A DNA stretch of 49,262 bases from an uncultured Bacillota bacterium (GCA_949287095.1 CASEFA010000017.1:1-49262); one strand, 5' to 3'; shown: positions 1-8,367, counted from the stretch's first letter. Made by a program: numbers and translations. Notes: generated by a model from the letters alone, not told the origin.

Positions 1-325
1 TTCTTTTAGACCTGTACATTCGCAGGTTCGTCAGTCCGCCCGCCAAAGCGAACATTCTAACCATAGGTATCTTATAGACCCTCGGCCTATAGGTAACACA
101 GTCTGCCGCCAGACCACTTTCGACCACTTTTGGCAGTGGTTACGGTTACTCTCAGCCTTTGTCATGGGGCTTCGTACAAAAGCCATTACAGCTAATGCAC
201 GCCCATCAAGGGTAGGCGTTTCAGGGCGTTACCCCGTCATTCCACCTATCAAACTATCAGTTCTCCGAACAACGGAAAACCGTTGCCCGTGCGCAGACTT
301 TTTACCGCCTGCGAACGAGTCGCAC
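1..325 (-). mobile_element. Group II intron, 5' part (domain I), running off the left edge
   Basis: Immediately after the virD4 codons for Phe-Trp-Val plus one base, the minus strand begins GTGCGACTCG at 325, the canonical bacterial group II 5' end (GUGYG). The virD4 frame closes 77 bases later at a stop, and the following 250 nt are rich in short stems, as expected for domain I. Candidate exon-binding sites are visible: UUACCU (minus strand, 96 to 91) can pair with exon GGGUGA using two wobbles, and AAAAGU (131 to 126) with exon AUUUUU. The reverse transcriptase, domain V and 3' end are outside the window, so class and splicing competence cannot be judged. Pairings are inferred by eye. Confidence 0.75.
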
Positions 326-659
326 TCACCCAAAAATCGTCCCCGGATTTTCCTTCCCCTTTGGTATTGGCGATCAACACTGTCACCAGCTTTAATATAT
401 CCTTCTCCGAATGTAGATACGCGAAGGGATTATAGTGCATACTTTTCTTAAAGTTAATGGTATTGAATACCTTGATCTGATAAGGCTCATAGATGATCTT
501 GCCTTTCTTATTGCGTAAGGGCTTTCCGTCCTTGCCCAGCCTGGGAGAACCGCGGGAGAGCAGCTTTCCGCACTCCACCAGGACAGTACCCTTCGGATCT
601 GTCACTACATAGGAAGAATGGAGCTGCATCAGGTTCGGCTTAATGAAGAAGCGGGTTTT
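326..659 (-). CDS. virD4: VirD4/TraG-type coupling protein, exon 2 (interrupted both sides)
   Basis: This 334-nt segment encodes the part of a type IV coupling ATPase from the Lys-Thr of Walker A (KTRFF) through the conserved TDPKG stretch to DDFWV. Its 5' side is separated from exon 1 by the insertion at 660-993, and its 3' side is cut by a group II intron starting at 325. If exon 1 is joined directly to it, the frame continues as GSGSGKTRFF. The reading frame seen here in isolation starts inside the insertion and ends inside the intron, so no start or stop in this stretch is genuine. The coupling protein normally docks the relaxosome to the conjugation channel. The Walker B half of the protein lies outside the window. 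Confidence 0.8.
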
Positions 660-993
660 CTGTTCGTGATTACCGGATAGCTTTTTATCTATCCCTCCGG
701 GGCTTTCGCCCATTTCCATCGGCATGGCGTCCATGCCCGGCATAGCATACCTTTTCACCCAGCAAAGACCGGCAGGCGGCGCGGACTCGTGGAGCCGTTA
801 TATTCTGCCGAAACAGGTTCAGGCTCTATGCGTTGCGTGTGGCTTCCTTTTTACGGGCAAGCCTTCCACTCTGATTAGGGCGCGACACCCTTCCAGGTTT
901 CTTCCGCGCTGATACCCTCGACCTGCAGCCGGTATTGGTCGAGGCGGCGAAAGCAACGCCCATTCGCGCATTTCAAGCATTGCCTGTTAGTCC
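660..993 (-). other. 334-nt insertion inside the Walker A codons of virD4; candidate intron of unknown class
   Basis: Exon 1 ends GGC-AGT-GGT (Gly-Ser-Gly) at 994 and exon 2 resumes AAA-ACC (Lys-Thr) at 659; deleting 993-660 restores the Walker A motif GSGSGKT exactly. The junction is T before the insert and G as its last base, the rule for group I introns (U|intron...G|). The length is not a multiple of three and a stop follows within 21 nt, so it cannot be an intein. Strong stems are present, including an 8-bp CCTCGACC/GGTCGAGG hairpin, GGGC-GAAA-GCCC and GGATAG/CTATCC. I could not find the group I P7 core or a group II domain V, and there is no protein inside. The class remains open. Confidence 0.6.
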
Positions 994-1449
994 ACCACTG
1001 CCGCTTCCTCCAACGACAAGGACATTTTTATTCCGGGCAAAAGCCGGATTTTTGGGCCTGCCGGACATCATCAGCCCCTCCGTCTGGGTCAGGATGATGT
1101 TGTTTTCCGGCTTGGGGTCCATAAAAGGAGCAATATCCGCCTTTGTGCCCCAGCGGGCGCTCCCGTATTCCACATCCTTCCGGTACTTTTTGGCATTTTT
1201 CCCTTTCACATAGACCACCAGACGGACCAGCGCGGCGCCGATCAGCCCAACCAGCCAGTCAACCGCCGCGTCGGGCATAGAAGTCTGAAAGGCCAGGGTA
1301 AGGCCATCCGCAAGCCCCAGCAGCTTTGTGGAAGCGTCAACACCGGGGGCCAGCCGTACCGCTTCGCCAACCTTGGCAAAGAACCAAAGGAATATAAGAT
1401 AAGGAAGGTTGGGCAGCACATACTTTTTCAGAATATCCGTCATCTTCAT
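994..1449 (-). CDS. virD4: VirD4/TraG-type coupling protein, exon 1 (N-terminus)
   Basis: Starts at ATG 1449, whose ATGA overlaps the original pcfB stop, implying translational coupling. The 152 codons encode an N-terminus with two hydrophobic stretches (about residues 8-22 and 55-78), then the conserved GSARWGT segment and the start of Walker A (VVGGSGSG). Family members bind ATP and recruit DNA-relaxase complexes at the inner membrane. Here the gene stops abruptly at the Walker A glycine because of the 660-993 insertion; unspliced translation would add only a few residues before a stop. Without removal of the insertion the protein could not hydrolyse ATP. The frame is open upstream into pcfB because of a deletion there. 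Confidence 0.82.
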
Positions 1450-1896
1450 CGCTCCGGCCCTCCATGCTCCTTGTTCTTTACAGGATCGCGGGCCATCTTC
1501 CTTGCCATCTCTTAGAAGGGACGGCCTGTTTTCACGTTTTACCGTCTTTTGCGTATATTTCTTGAAGGCGGCTTCGATAGCATCGGCTTGATTGGCCTTG
1601 AAGTACACGGTCCATTTCGGAGGGGAAACACTGACGTCCTTCTCCACATGGTAACGGACCTTATATTTTTTTGCATACCGCTCAAAAGAGCGAATCCGTT
1701 CCTCAACCTCGATCTTATGGGCGTCCGGCGTCTGTGCCGTAAGGCGGCGCATACTGTTCCGGCCCACTTTTGGGGTGTTGCGCTCTTTTTCGATCTTTCG
1801 CAAGGCGGCGGCAATAGCAGCCTTCATCACACGGCCCGTCAGCTTTGTGGCCTGGACAGTTACGGATATGGATTTCCGTTCAAGTTCTTCCTGCAA
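1446..1896 (-). CDS. pcfB: PcfB family (DUF3801) conjugation protein, 3' frameshift
   Basis: Start is TTG at 1896 preceded by AAAGGAGG with 7-nt spacing. The product matches the DUF3801/PcfB family, which accompanies the coupling protein in Gram-positive conjugation (relaxase-substrate selection). The original ending is visible in another frame, ending ...NKEHGGPER-stop at 1446, which overlaps the virD4 ATG. At 1508-1512 an AGAGA tract appears to have lost GA from an ancestral AGAGAG; restoring two bases gives a continuous frame of about 150 residues. As it stands, codons after about 128 shift and read straight into virD4, giving an apparent fusion that I judge a recent mutation or sequencing error. 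Confidence 0.75.
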
Positions 1897-1936
1897 TCAC
1901 ATCCTCCTTTCGCATGATATAATAGATAGGTAGAAA

Positions 1937-2743
1937 TCACCGGGCCTCCGTTTGGAGGGTTTGCTGCCGGGACGCCTTTTCAAAGTCTTTGGCCGCCTGT
2001 GCTACCTGCACACGGGCATGATCGAGAAACATTTTTAACATGGAACGGGGAGAATCCCGTTCCACCAGCTCACCGGTCATGCCGCTGCACTCGTCAGGCA
2101 GGTAATCCTCAATGCCTTTTAAGGCTTCCTCGTTACTGCCGATAAAGCCCCAGCAGCTATCCTCCAGCTCGCCGTCTTTATACAGTTCAAAACCGTAAGC
2201 CTCGCCGCGAAGGTAGGAATCGTAACATTCCACCTCTCCGCGCATACAATCTTCGGCTTTCTTCCGGGTAGCGGCAGTAAAGGATTTGCCGCCAAACTCC
2301 CGGAGGGCATCTTCTTTGGAGGCATAGATCCATCCGACCTGCCCGCTGTCCCAGGGGCAGGAGAAGCCCGTGGTATTCATGGTCATGCCGCTGTGGTCGT
2401 AAAGATACAGCGGCAGCATAAGATATTTCTGTGAGATCACTTTCATCAGCCGTTCATCCACCTGGCGCTCATAATCAGGAGAACCAAAAGGCGCCTTGAT
2501 TTTGTAATTCATCAAATCCAGCGCCCGCTCATAGCGGTGGGCGCCACGTTCATCATCACCCACGGTTTTCAGATACAGATCCCGGAGAAAATCATCTTTA
2601 TCTATGTAATTATGATGGTCGCCCAGGTGATAGCGCCGGTGGAAGCAGACCATTTTCCCGAAATTATCATCCTCACGGGGATTGAGCGGGTCATCGTCCG
2701 GCTGGATCACCAGCACATACGGGCCGCGTGTCGCTGTCAGCAT
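1937..2743 (-). CDS. Conserved ICE protein of unknown function
   Basis: About 268 residues, acidic overall. Two adjacent ATGs exist (2746 and 2743); AGGAGG lies 3 and 6 nt upstream, so the second is the better start. I see no signal peptide, membrane segment or recognised catalytic motif. The N-terminus has a strand-rich stretch (about residues 5-15), and the C-terminal 50 residues are predicted helical and charged. Proteins of this type occur in the accessory block of Tn1549-like ICEs between DUF3846 and PcfB. I do not assign a function. Spacing to the upstream DUF3846 gene is 14 nt, so it is in the same operon. Confidence 0.7.
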   Translation of the reverse strand: MLTATRGPYVLVIQPDDDPLNPREDDNFGKMVCFHRRYHLGDHHNYIDKDDFLRDLYLKTVGDDERGAHRYERALDLMNYKIKAPFGSPDYERQVDERLMKVISQKYLMLPLYLYDHSGMTMNTTGFSCPWDSGQVGWIYASKEDALREFGGKSFTAATRKKAEDCMRGEVECYDSYLRGEAYGFELYKDGELEDSCWGFIGSNEEALKGIEDYLPDECSGMTGELVERDSPRSMLKMFLDHARVQVAQAAKDFEKASRQQTLQTEAR

Positions 2744-2757
2744 CATTGGCCTCCTTC

Positions 2758-3183
2758 CTAAAGCTCCGGCCCGGATTTATGGGGCGGCTTCTGTGTCCTC
2801 TCTTTATCTTCCGGCGAGGGGACCGGCTGCTTGACGGCAAGGATCTTACCGCCGATCCGCGCAAACGATTCCGGCGCCAGAAATTGCTCCTTATATTTTT
2901 CCAGCAGGTCAGGGGGAAGATCTGAAAAACTTTCTTCCCCAAGCCCGGTGATAAGAAAATTACCGGCAATGATGTCGTAAATCTCTCCGGTATCATCCCG
3001 AAGCGCACGGTTCAAAGGCAGCCCCAGGAATTTCCCTTCCTCATTGCAGATCAGGGCCACAGGGTCCTCATACGGATAAACCGCCTGGATAGGGCCGTCC
3101 ACCGCAGCCTGCAAAGACTCAAGCCCCGGCTCAATATCTGTTTCATGGGGGATTTCCCCAGGCTGCACCATTAAAACTTTCAT
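2758..3183 (-). CDS. DUF3846 domain protein
   Basis: The 141-residue product begins MKVLMVQPGE, and its central region contains a proline/tyrosine-rich stretch (AVYPYEDPVALICNEEGK), typical of DUF3846. This family is common in Firmicute ICEs, phages and plasmids and has no established biochemical role. ATG 3183 overlaps the stop of the preceding gene and has GGAGG upstream, so the two are translationally coupled. The last 30 residues are Pro/Lys-rich and probably disordered. I assign it as an ICE accessory protein only. Confidence 0.75.
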   Translation of the reverse strand: MKVLMVQPGEIPHETDIEPGLESLQAAVDGPIQAVYPYEDPVALICNEEGKFLGLPLNRALRDDTGEIYDIIAGNFLITGLGEESFSDLPPDLLEKYKEQFLAPESFARIGGKILAVKQPVPSPEDKERTQKPPHKSGPEL

Positions 3184-3986
3184 CTATGAATATCCTCCTT
3201 TTTCTTATCCGGCGCTTTTAGCGGCGCTGCTTTTTCCTGCCTCTTTGCGTCTGAGAGTTTTTCCAGCACCGAAGCCCGTCCTGCCTTGCCCGAATCACGC
3301 CCCGGCGCAGTTACAGTCTTTTCCGGTTCCTGTCCTTCCACGGTATATCCGGGCAAAAGGGCGCCATGTACGGTAAAATGCTGTTTGTATTGCTCTGGGA
3401 CCGGAGGGGAAATCTCCGTGAACAAATGAGAATAGGCTTTCTTCCGGCCTTCCAGATACTTCATAGCAGCATTTTTATCGGTATAGCGTTTCTGACTCTG
3501 CCCGGCAATTTTTTCTCCATACCCCTTCTTAGGGGAATTTACATAGACATCCCAGGTGACATACCAGGCAACCGGTATGCTCTGTTTCGTTTCCCGGTCA
3601 TATTTCGTATCTTCCCAAACACTGCAGGTCATCTTGTAAACGCGGTTGCTGATTTCCTCGCCATCCCGCCAGCTATCTTTTGATCGCCACTGATTCGATG
3701 TATGAGCAATCTCCGGGGTCCGAAGATATTCCAGCGCCCGGTTGATGGTCTGTGTCGCCGCCGCCTGCTGTTCCCATTGTTTTGCCGCAGCCAAAACGAT
3801 CTCATAGGCTTTTTGCTCCCCGTCAATGCTTCCCTGGCGCATGGCTTCCAAACTTTCCGTGCCCATGGCGATCATAGCAGAAATATCTACATTTTCGCAG
3901 GAAACACTATGTTCCACTTTTAATTCATATCCGGGTTTTAAGTCATCCCCATAACGATAAACACGGTAATCCTTATTTTCTTCCAA
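3180..3986 (-). CDS. Conserved ICE protein of unknown function
   Basis: The best start is TTG at 3986, which has GGAGG 8 nt upstream. An in-frame ATG at 4016 lies inside the end of the previous gene without a ribosome site. The product is about 268 residues: a mixed N-terminal domain, a middle domain with conserved aromatic residues (VAWYVTWDVYV) and a Lys/Glu-rich, low-complexity C-terminus (residues about 225-268). No catalytic motif is recognised. It is coupled to DUF3846 by a 4-nt overlap. Similar proteins accompany LPD1 proteins in ICEs, which suggests a shared, still unknown role. Confidence 0.68.
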   Translation of the reverse strand: MEENKDYRVYRYGDDLKPGYELKVEHSVSCENVDISAMIAMGTESLEAMRQGSIDGEQKAYEIVLAAAKQWEQQAAATQTINRALEYLRTPEIAHTSNQWRSKDSWRDGEEISNRVYKMTCSVWEDTKYDRETKQSIPVAWYVTWDVYVNSPKKGYGEKIAGQSQKRYTDKNAAMKYLEGRKKAYSHLFTEISPPVPEQYKQHFTVHGALLPGYTVEGQEPEKTVTAPGRDSGKAGRASVLEKLSDAKRQEKAAPLKAPDKKKEDIHR

Positions 3987-3999
3987 TCTTTCACCTCCA

Positions 4000-6069
4000 T
4001 CAAAGTTCCGGCTCATGGGGTTTCATCTGCTTTGGCTCTGCCGGCGTTTTGCCCTGTCCCTTAGCAGCGGCAAGCTGCCCCAGGAGGGAAGGCTTCTCCC
4101 CGCCAAAGAGGGAAAGCTGTTCTGCATCCGTGATAACCGGCATGGAAGCCATGCGGGAAGGCGCAGGCGCCGCCGGCCGGATTTCCTCTAATGTCTGCGG
4201 GTGATCGGAATGGGTGAGAAAATGCTGCCGCTTCAGATCCGCGAAAACTTCATCAAAAACCGCATTGATAGCTTTTCGTTCCTCACCCTCCGGGAAGGCT
4301 TTCAAGATTTCCATTTTCCCATCTTTGCCGGTAACAAAAGCAGCGGCGCTGTCCGCGTGGCCTGCCAGGTAATCCGAAATTTCAGGAGACAGCTTATCTT
4401 TGATATAGCAGGCGAAAGCCCTGGCTGTCATCTCTGTATTGCTTTCCCAATAGCCGCCGTCTTTTTCACACTCTTTGCCCATACGGATAGAGTTTTTATA
4501 AAAATCCGTTTCCACACGGCCAACCTGCGGAGGTTCCTGATCCTGCATCCCGGACAGCATACGCTCAAAAATTTCCAGCCGGTCACGTTCGCTTTTGGGA
4601 ATAACGCGTCCGGTCACAGACTTTTTAAAGGCGCTTAGCTGTTCCACAGAACCGGGAACGCCTGAAAGAAATTCTTCCCGAAGGACTGCGTAAGCCTCCA
4701 TGTGCATCTCGTCATTCGCTGCCCGCTTGAGCGGGGCAAGGACCGCCGAATCCAGCCAGCCCGCCGCATTTTTCCGGATACGCTCTGCCTGCGCCTCTGT
4801 CCGGGCCGCGGCCTGCTCCGGCGTTTCCGGCTTATATTTCATGGTTTCAATCAGCTTCTTAAATGGCTCATACAGGCGGGATTGTTCGGAAAGGAAGCCT
4901 TTTGCCCCCATTTTCACGCCCAGGTAATCATCCAGGCCATGCCACCACTCATGCGCCAGGGAACCAGCCCCGTGCATCTTGGTAAGGTTAATGACCTTCC
5001 GCAGCGGTTCGTAGTGGGCGGCGGCGTTGCCGCTGCCGCGGGCGCCAAAGGCAATCGAGAGTGTTCCCTGGTAGGAAATATCTTTTTCGCTGATCTTAAG
5101 GACAGCCGCCAGGTCTTTTAGGGCGTCAAACCCCATGTTCAGGGAAGCGCGCCGGTCATTCTGCGTCATCCAGTTCCCAAATTCACCGCCGCGGAAAGCA
5201 AAGGCGTCAAGATAATCCTGCCCGATCACATCACGATTTCCTCGGTAATCCGGGCCAGTGCGCCGGACGCGAGAAAGCTGCTGCGGGACAAACCGCTGTT
5301 TTCCGCTGGCTCCGCGCTGTCTGGCAAGCTCCTGTACCCATTTCAGGGCTTCCTCACGGGTGGCAAAATTCGTTTTCAGGATCGCATAGCCTTTTGTGAC
5401 ATAGTAAGTATCGGGAAGCCAGTCATTGTTTTTCGAGTAGGTCCTTTTGCCGTCATTGAACCGGATGTCATAGCCGCGGGGGACCTTTTGTTCAGCGGGA
5501 ACGCCAAACTGCTTTTTTACAGCCCCTTGGACGATTCTTCTTTCAAAGTCCCGTTCCCCGCGGAAATACAAGACATTTACCAGCTTATCGGTAATGACCG
5601 GATTATCCCGGCCCTTTTGGGTGGCCCGGATATAACCGCCGCCGATCCCATGGGAAATACGCTCGCAGTAACCGCCGTCAATAATAAGGGCGTCGAATAC
5701 ATCCATGGCATCCTGCACTGTCTGAACCTTTTCAACGGCTTCCTGTACCTGCCGGACGGTTGCGATATATTCTTTCTGCCGCGCCAGGCGCTTCTGAGGC
5801 GTATCATCTGAACGCAGATACCGCGGGGAGGCGTTCAGGCTGTCACGCACCACTTTCCGAAAATACAGAATGTCCACCGGGACACCGGATTGAATCAAGG
5901 CGTTATAATCCGGCTTTTTCCAGACATTATCCTTTTTCACATATTTTTCGGCCTCGCGCTCATTCATCCCCAGCAGGTCATCCACATACAGCCCGCGGGC
6001 AGCCCAAAGGTCTTTTTTAGCGCCGCCGATCTTTTCACCAAAATCTTCATGCACAATTTCCTTCGCCAA
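4000..6069 (-). CDS. Large LPD1-like protein with zincin motif HEWWH
   Basis: The 689-residue product starts at TTG 6069, with AAGGAGG about 12 nt upstream (a long spacing). It resembles the large polyvalent-protein-associated domain 1 family of ICEs and phages. A zinc-metalloprotease signature HExxH is present as HEWWH at residues 373-377, followed by GLDDYLG. No signal peptide or membrane segment is seen, so it should act in the cytoplasm or be moved with DNA. The N-terminal 280 residues and a Pro/Lys-rich C-terminus flank the motif domain. Known members ride in on mobile elements and may act on host factors; peptidase activity here is inferred only. Confidence 0.72.
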   Translation of the reverse strand: MAKEIVHEDFGEKIGGAKKDLWAARGLYVDDLLGMNEREAEKYVKKDNVWKKPDYNALIQSGVPVDILYFRKVVRDSLNASPRYLRSDDTPQKRLARQKEYIATVRQVQEAVEKVQTVQDAMDVFDALIIDGGYCERISHGIGGGYIRATQKGRDNPVITDKLVNVLYFRGERDFERRIVQGAVKKQFGVPAEQKVPRGYDIRFNDGKRTYSKNNDWLPDTYYVTKGYAILKTNFATREEALKWVQELARQRGASGKQRFVPQQLSRVRRTGPDYRGNRDVIGQDYLDAFAFRGGEFGNWMTQNDRRASLNMGFDALKDLAAVLKISEKDISYQGTLSIAFGARGSGNAAAHYEPLRKVINLTKMHGAGSLAHEWWHGLDDYLGVKMGAKGFLSEQSRLYEPFKKLIETMKYKPETPEQAAARTEAQAERIRKNAAGWLDSAVLAPLKRAANDEMHMEAYAVLREEFLSGVPGSVEQLSAFKKSVTGRVIPKSERDRLEIFERMLSGMQDQEPPQVGRVETDFYKNSIRMGKECEKDGGYWESNTEMTARAFACYIKDKLSPEISDYLAGHADSAAAFVTGKDGKMEILKAFPEGEERKAINAVFDEVFADLKRQHFLTHSDHPQTLEEIRPAAPAPSRMASMPVITDAEQLSLFGGEKPSLLGQLAAAKGQGKTPAEPKQMKPHEPEL

Positions 6070-6318
6070 CTAAAACCACCACCTCCTTATCACGGTTTTA
6101 GTATATGCTTTTGCCTCAAAGACATAAGAAAAGGCGCAAGGTCTGCCTAAAAGGTAAGCCAGCGCCCGGTTCCATTCCTCTACGGGAAAGGCACGGTTAT
6201 CTACTTCAAGAAGCGCCTGCAAAGATAACAGCGGACACCAGTCCCGCAGGTCTGGAAGGGACACCCCTAACCGTCTTGCGATTGTATCTAATAAATCAGT
6301 ATTTGTACGCATCATCAT
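6070..6318 (-). CDS. Small ICE protein of unknown function
   Basis: 82 residues. Its first ATG overlaps the TGA of the upstream gene (ATGA at 6318-6315), so translation is likely coupled. The sequence is mainly helical with a tryptophan-rich C-terminal tail. It sits directly upstream of the LPD1-like gene with no gap. I recognise no domain; the argument for a real gene is its compact coupled position and the lack of any alternative reading frame. Confidence 0.6.
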   Translation of the reverse strand: MMMRTNTDLLDTIARRLGVSLPDLRDWCPLLSLQALLEVDNRAFPVEEWNRALAYLLGRPCAFSYVFEAKAYTKTVIRRWWF

Positions 6319-7091
6319 AATTCCACCCGGTCCGCCGCCTTAACTGGCGCCTCCTTTTTTGCCGCAGGCTGTACCTTTTCACTATTTTCCTGTATGGCCT
6401 TCAAAACGGATGGCCTGCGCTCTGAGGATTCCTGTAAACGGTCCAGGCTGCCGATAGCTTTTTCAATATTCCGCTTTGCGGCGGTCATGCAGGCCCGGTT
6501 GACTTTGTACGGTGCGGCAATCGCTTTAGACAGTCTGCCGGGGGCTTTAGGCTCCTGCACCAGTTCTTTCCCTATCAGGGTCCGGCCCATATTTTTCAAA
6601 TGCCTGCCCGCCTGGTGATACTCCGCAGCAAAATTCTGGATTTTGGAGACAGCGTTATCGTCAATACGGATGCTGGCGTCTGCCGCCTTTTTGATCCCCT
6701 CCAGCAGCGGCTTGATGTGAAAAAAGCGGGAAAGGCCGTCCAGGGCAGCCGTACCATGTTTCTTAAAGGCAGCAAGTGCTTCTTTACACCCTCCAATTAT
6801 GAGCTTCTTTAGTTCTGACAATTTCCGGCTCATATTAGAAATGTTCTGTTCCAACGCTTTACAGCTTCTTTGCAGAACAGCTTTCAGGGAGCGGTTCTGC
6901 ACCTGCAAAAGCTCCTGGCGCATGGTTCTCAATTCCTCTACGGCCTCGGCCAGCCGGTTTTCCAGCTCGCCTACATGGGCAACCATTTCAGCAAAATCCC
7001 TGCCGCTTGGGGAAGGGTTCTCTTTCAGGACGGCCAGCAGTTCTTTTACATATTCATTTTCTGCAAGAAGCTGTTTGTTCCTTCGTTTCAC
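6315..7091 (-). CDS. Coiled-coil ICE protein (DUF6674-like)
   Basis: The likely start is GTG 7091, which has AAAGGAGG 11 nt upstream. A longer frame from TTG 7133 lacks a ribosome site. About 258 residues, strongly helical, with Leu/Glu heptad-like segments between residues 20 and 90 and a basic C-terminal half. No membrane segment. The start lies within the end of the HTH gene (7054-7374), so the two are coupled. It resembles the DUF6674 proteins of Tn1549-like ICEs; I hold that name at low confidence and infer no activity. Confidence 0.6.
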   Translation of the reverse strand: MKRRNKQLLAENEYVKELLAVLKENPSPSGRDFAEMVAHVGELENRLAEAVEELRTMRQELLQVQNRSLKAVLQRSCKALEQNISNMSRKLSELKKLIIGGCKEALAAFKKHGTAALDGLSRFFHIKPLLEGIKKAADASIRIDDNAVSKIQNFAAEYHQAGRHLKNMGRTLIGKELVQEPKAPGRLSKAIAAPYKVNRACMTAAKRNIEKAIGSLDRLQESSERRPSVLKAIQENSEKVQPAAKKEAPVKAADRVEL

Positions 7092-7374
7092 TCGTCCGGC
7101 GTCCTCCTTTCTCCGGGCAGCTTTCCCCGGCAATCTTACTTACGATTTCCGGCCCGGATTCATAAATCTGCATCAGCCTCCGGGCCATGCCGCAGGGATG
7201 GGCAGCGCCCGTTGTCCAAAGGCGCACCGTGGAAGGGGTGACATTCATCAGCAGGGCGAAGGCTTTTTCATTGGTTTCCAGCTTTTTCATCAAAGCCTTA
7301 ACCATGGACGGGCTGTATTCCGGGCAGCGGGCAGCCCCGGCGATTACCTGAATCGCAGACTTTTCGTTATTCAT
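7054..7374 (-). CDS. Helix-turn-helix DNA-binding protein (XRE/MqsA-like)
   Basis: 106 residues starting at ATG 7374 with AGGAGG 9 nt upstream. Residues about 38-68 form a helix-turn-helix of the type found in HigA/MqsA-like regulators, with the pattern FALLMNVTPSTVRLWTTG. The last 35 residues are basic and disordered. It lies between primase and coiled-coil genes in the operon and probably regulates ICE genes, although it could be a solitary antitoxin-like repressor; no toxin gene is adjacent. Confidence 0.75.
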   Translation of the reverse strand: MNNEKSAIQVIAGAARCPEYSPSMVKALMKKLETNEKAFALLMNVTPSTVRLWTTGAAHPCGMARRLMQIYESGPEIVSKIAGESCPEKGGRRTSETKEQTASCRK

Positions 7375-7386
7375 CGTGTTTTCCTC

Positions 7387-8367
7387 CTAAATTGAAACAG
7401 CCGCCTGTTTCTGGCGGCTTGCGTGTTTTTCTTCACGGATCGTTTGAAGCGTGCGCTGTATTTTTTCATTGTAGTCTTTCACGCCGCGGGGAGGGTTGAC
7501 AGACACCCGGATTTTAGAAAACCGCTGGTCTGATTTCAGCAGCGACTTGATTTTCCGGGCGTTGACCCGGCCCGCAAGGTCATTGTCCAAGTAGAGGGCA
7601 ACACGGGTAATCTCCGGGTGGCGCTCCAGGAAAGCGACCAGGGCCACAGGGGAGGTCCCACCCAGGGAAAGCCGGTAGCCATTCCATTGCCAGCCCTCCA
7701 GCTTTTGGAGCGTTGCATGGGAGAGGGCGTCAATCGGGGCCTCGAAAACCGCCAGATGGCGGCTGCCCGGCTGATCCGGCGGGTAGCAGAAGCTAAACCG
7801 CTTATCACTGCCGCTGATGTCTTTTTTTAAATCACCCGAAATTCCACGGACGCAGGCAAACCGGCCCGTACCGGTATCATCCCGGCCAACGAAAACACAT
7901 ACCGCCTCGTTGTTATAGCGGGACTCATAGAAAAGTCCCAACTGCATACACCGCCTGATGATGTCCGAATGGACTCCCCGGCGTTGGAGATAAGAAATGG
8001 CAAAGGTGGCACATCGCTTTTCCCAGGGGAGACGGAATGGCTTTTTTTTCGCCGGTTTTCGCTGTTCCCGGTTGCTGGGAGCTGTATAACGGGAAACAGC
8101 AGGGGTACCACTGCCTATCAGATGTTCCACAGCCTCTACAAAGCTATACCCTCGGATTTTCACAAGGTAGTCCACGGCGTTGATCCTTCGTCCACGGCTG
8201 TTCCAGTACCAATAATTCTTGCTTGCCACATAAACCAGGCTGTCATGCTCATTATGGCGATAATTAGCTCCCTCTGGCTTCAGTACGCCTTTTTCATTGG
8301 AAAGCAAATAAGCCAGCAGATCAACTTCCCTTGCCTGTTCAATCTGTTCCTGGGTTAACTTCAGCAT
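7387..8367 (-). CDS. DUF3991/TOPRIM-type primase-like protein
   Basis: 326 residues. The N-terminal 100 residues match the DUF3991 type (zinc-free, primase-associated), and the middle holds a TOPRIM-like fold with an acidic-rich ALYLDNDLAG motif near residue 260, resembling the DxD metal site of primases and topoisomerases. Such proteins prime replication of ICEs and plasmids after transfer. ATG 8367 lacks its own ribosome site; a tiny upstream frame (8361-8393) ends on top of it, so it depends on reinitiation. It fits beside the RepA-like initiator. Confidence 0.8.
   Translation of the reverse strand: MLKLTQEQIEQAREVDLLAYLLSNEKGVLKPEGANYRHNEHDSLVYVASKNYWYWNSRGRRINAVDYLVKIRGYSFVEAVEHLIGSGTPAVSRYTAPSNREQRKPAKKKPFRLPWEKRCATFAISYLQRRGVHSDIIRRCMQLGLFYESRYNNEAVCVFVGRDDTGTGRFACVRGISGDLKKDISGSDKRFSFCYPPDQPGSRHLAVFEAPIDALSHATLQKLEGWQWNGYRLSLGGTSPVALVAFLERHPEITRVALYLDNDLAGRVNARKIKSLLKSDQRFSKIRVSVNPPRGVKDYNEKIQRTLQTIREEKHASRQKQAAVSI

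Noticed and set aside
660-993. Intein inside VirD4
   Set aside because: The length is 334 nt, not a multiple of three, and the frame stops within 21 nt; no splicing blocks.
660-993. Simple group II intron at the Walker A site
   Set aside because: No GUGYG 5' end or AY 3' end is compatible with an intact Gly-Lys-Thr, and no domain V was found.
7387-8367. Anti-phage defence gene in the ICE
   Set aside because: The TOPRIM-like domain fits an ICE primase next to repA; no nuclease or partner defence genes were seen.
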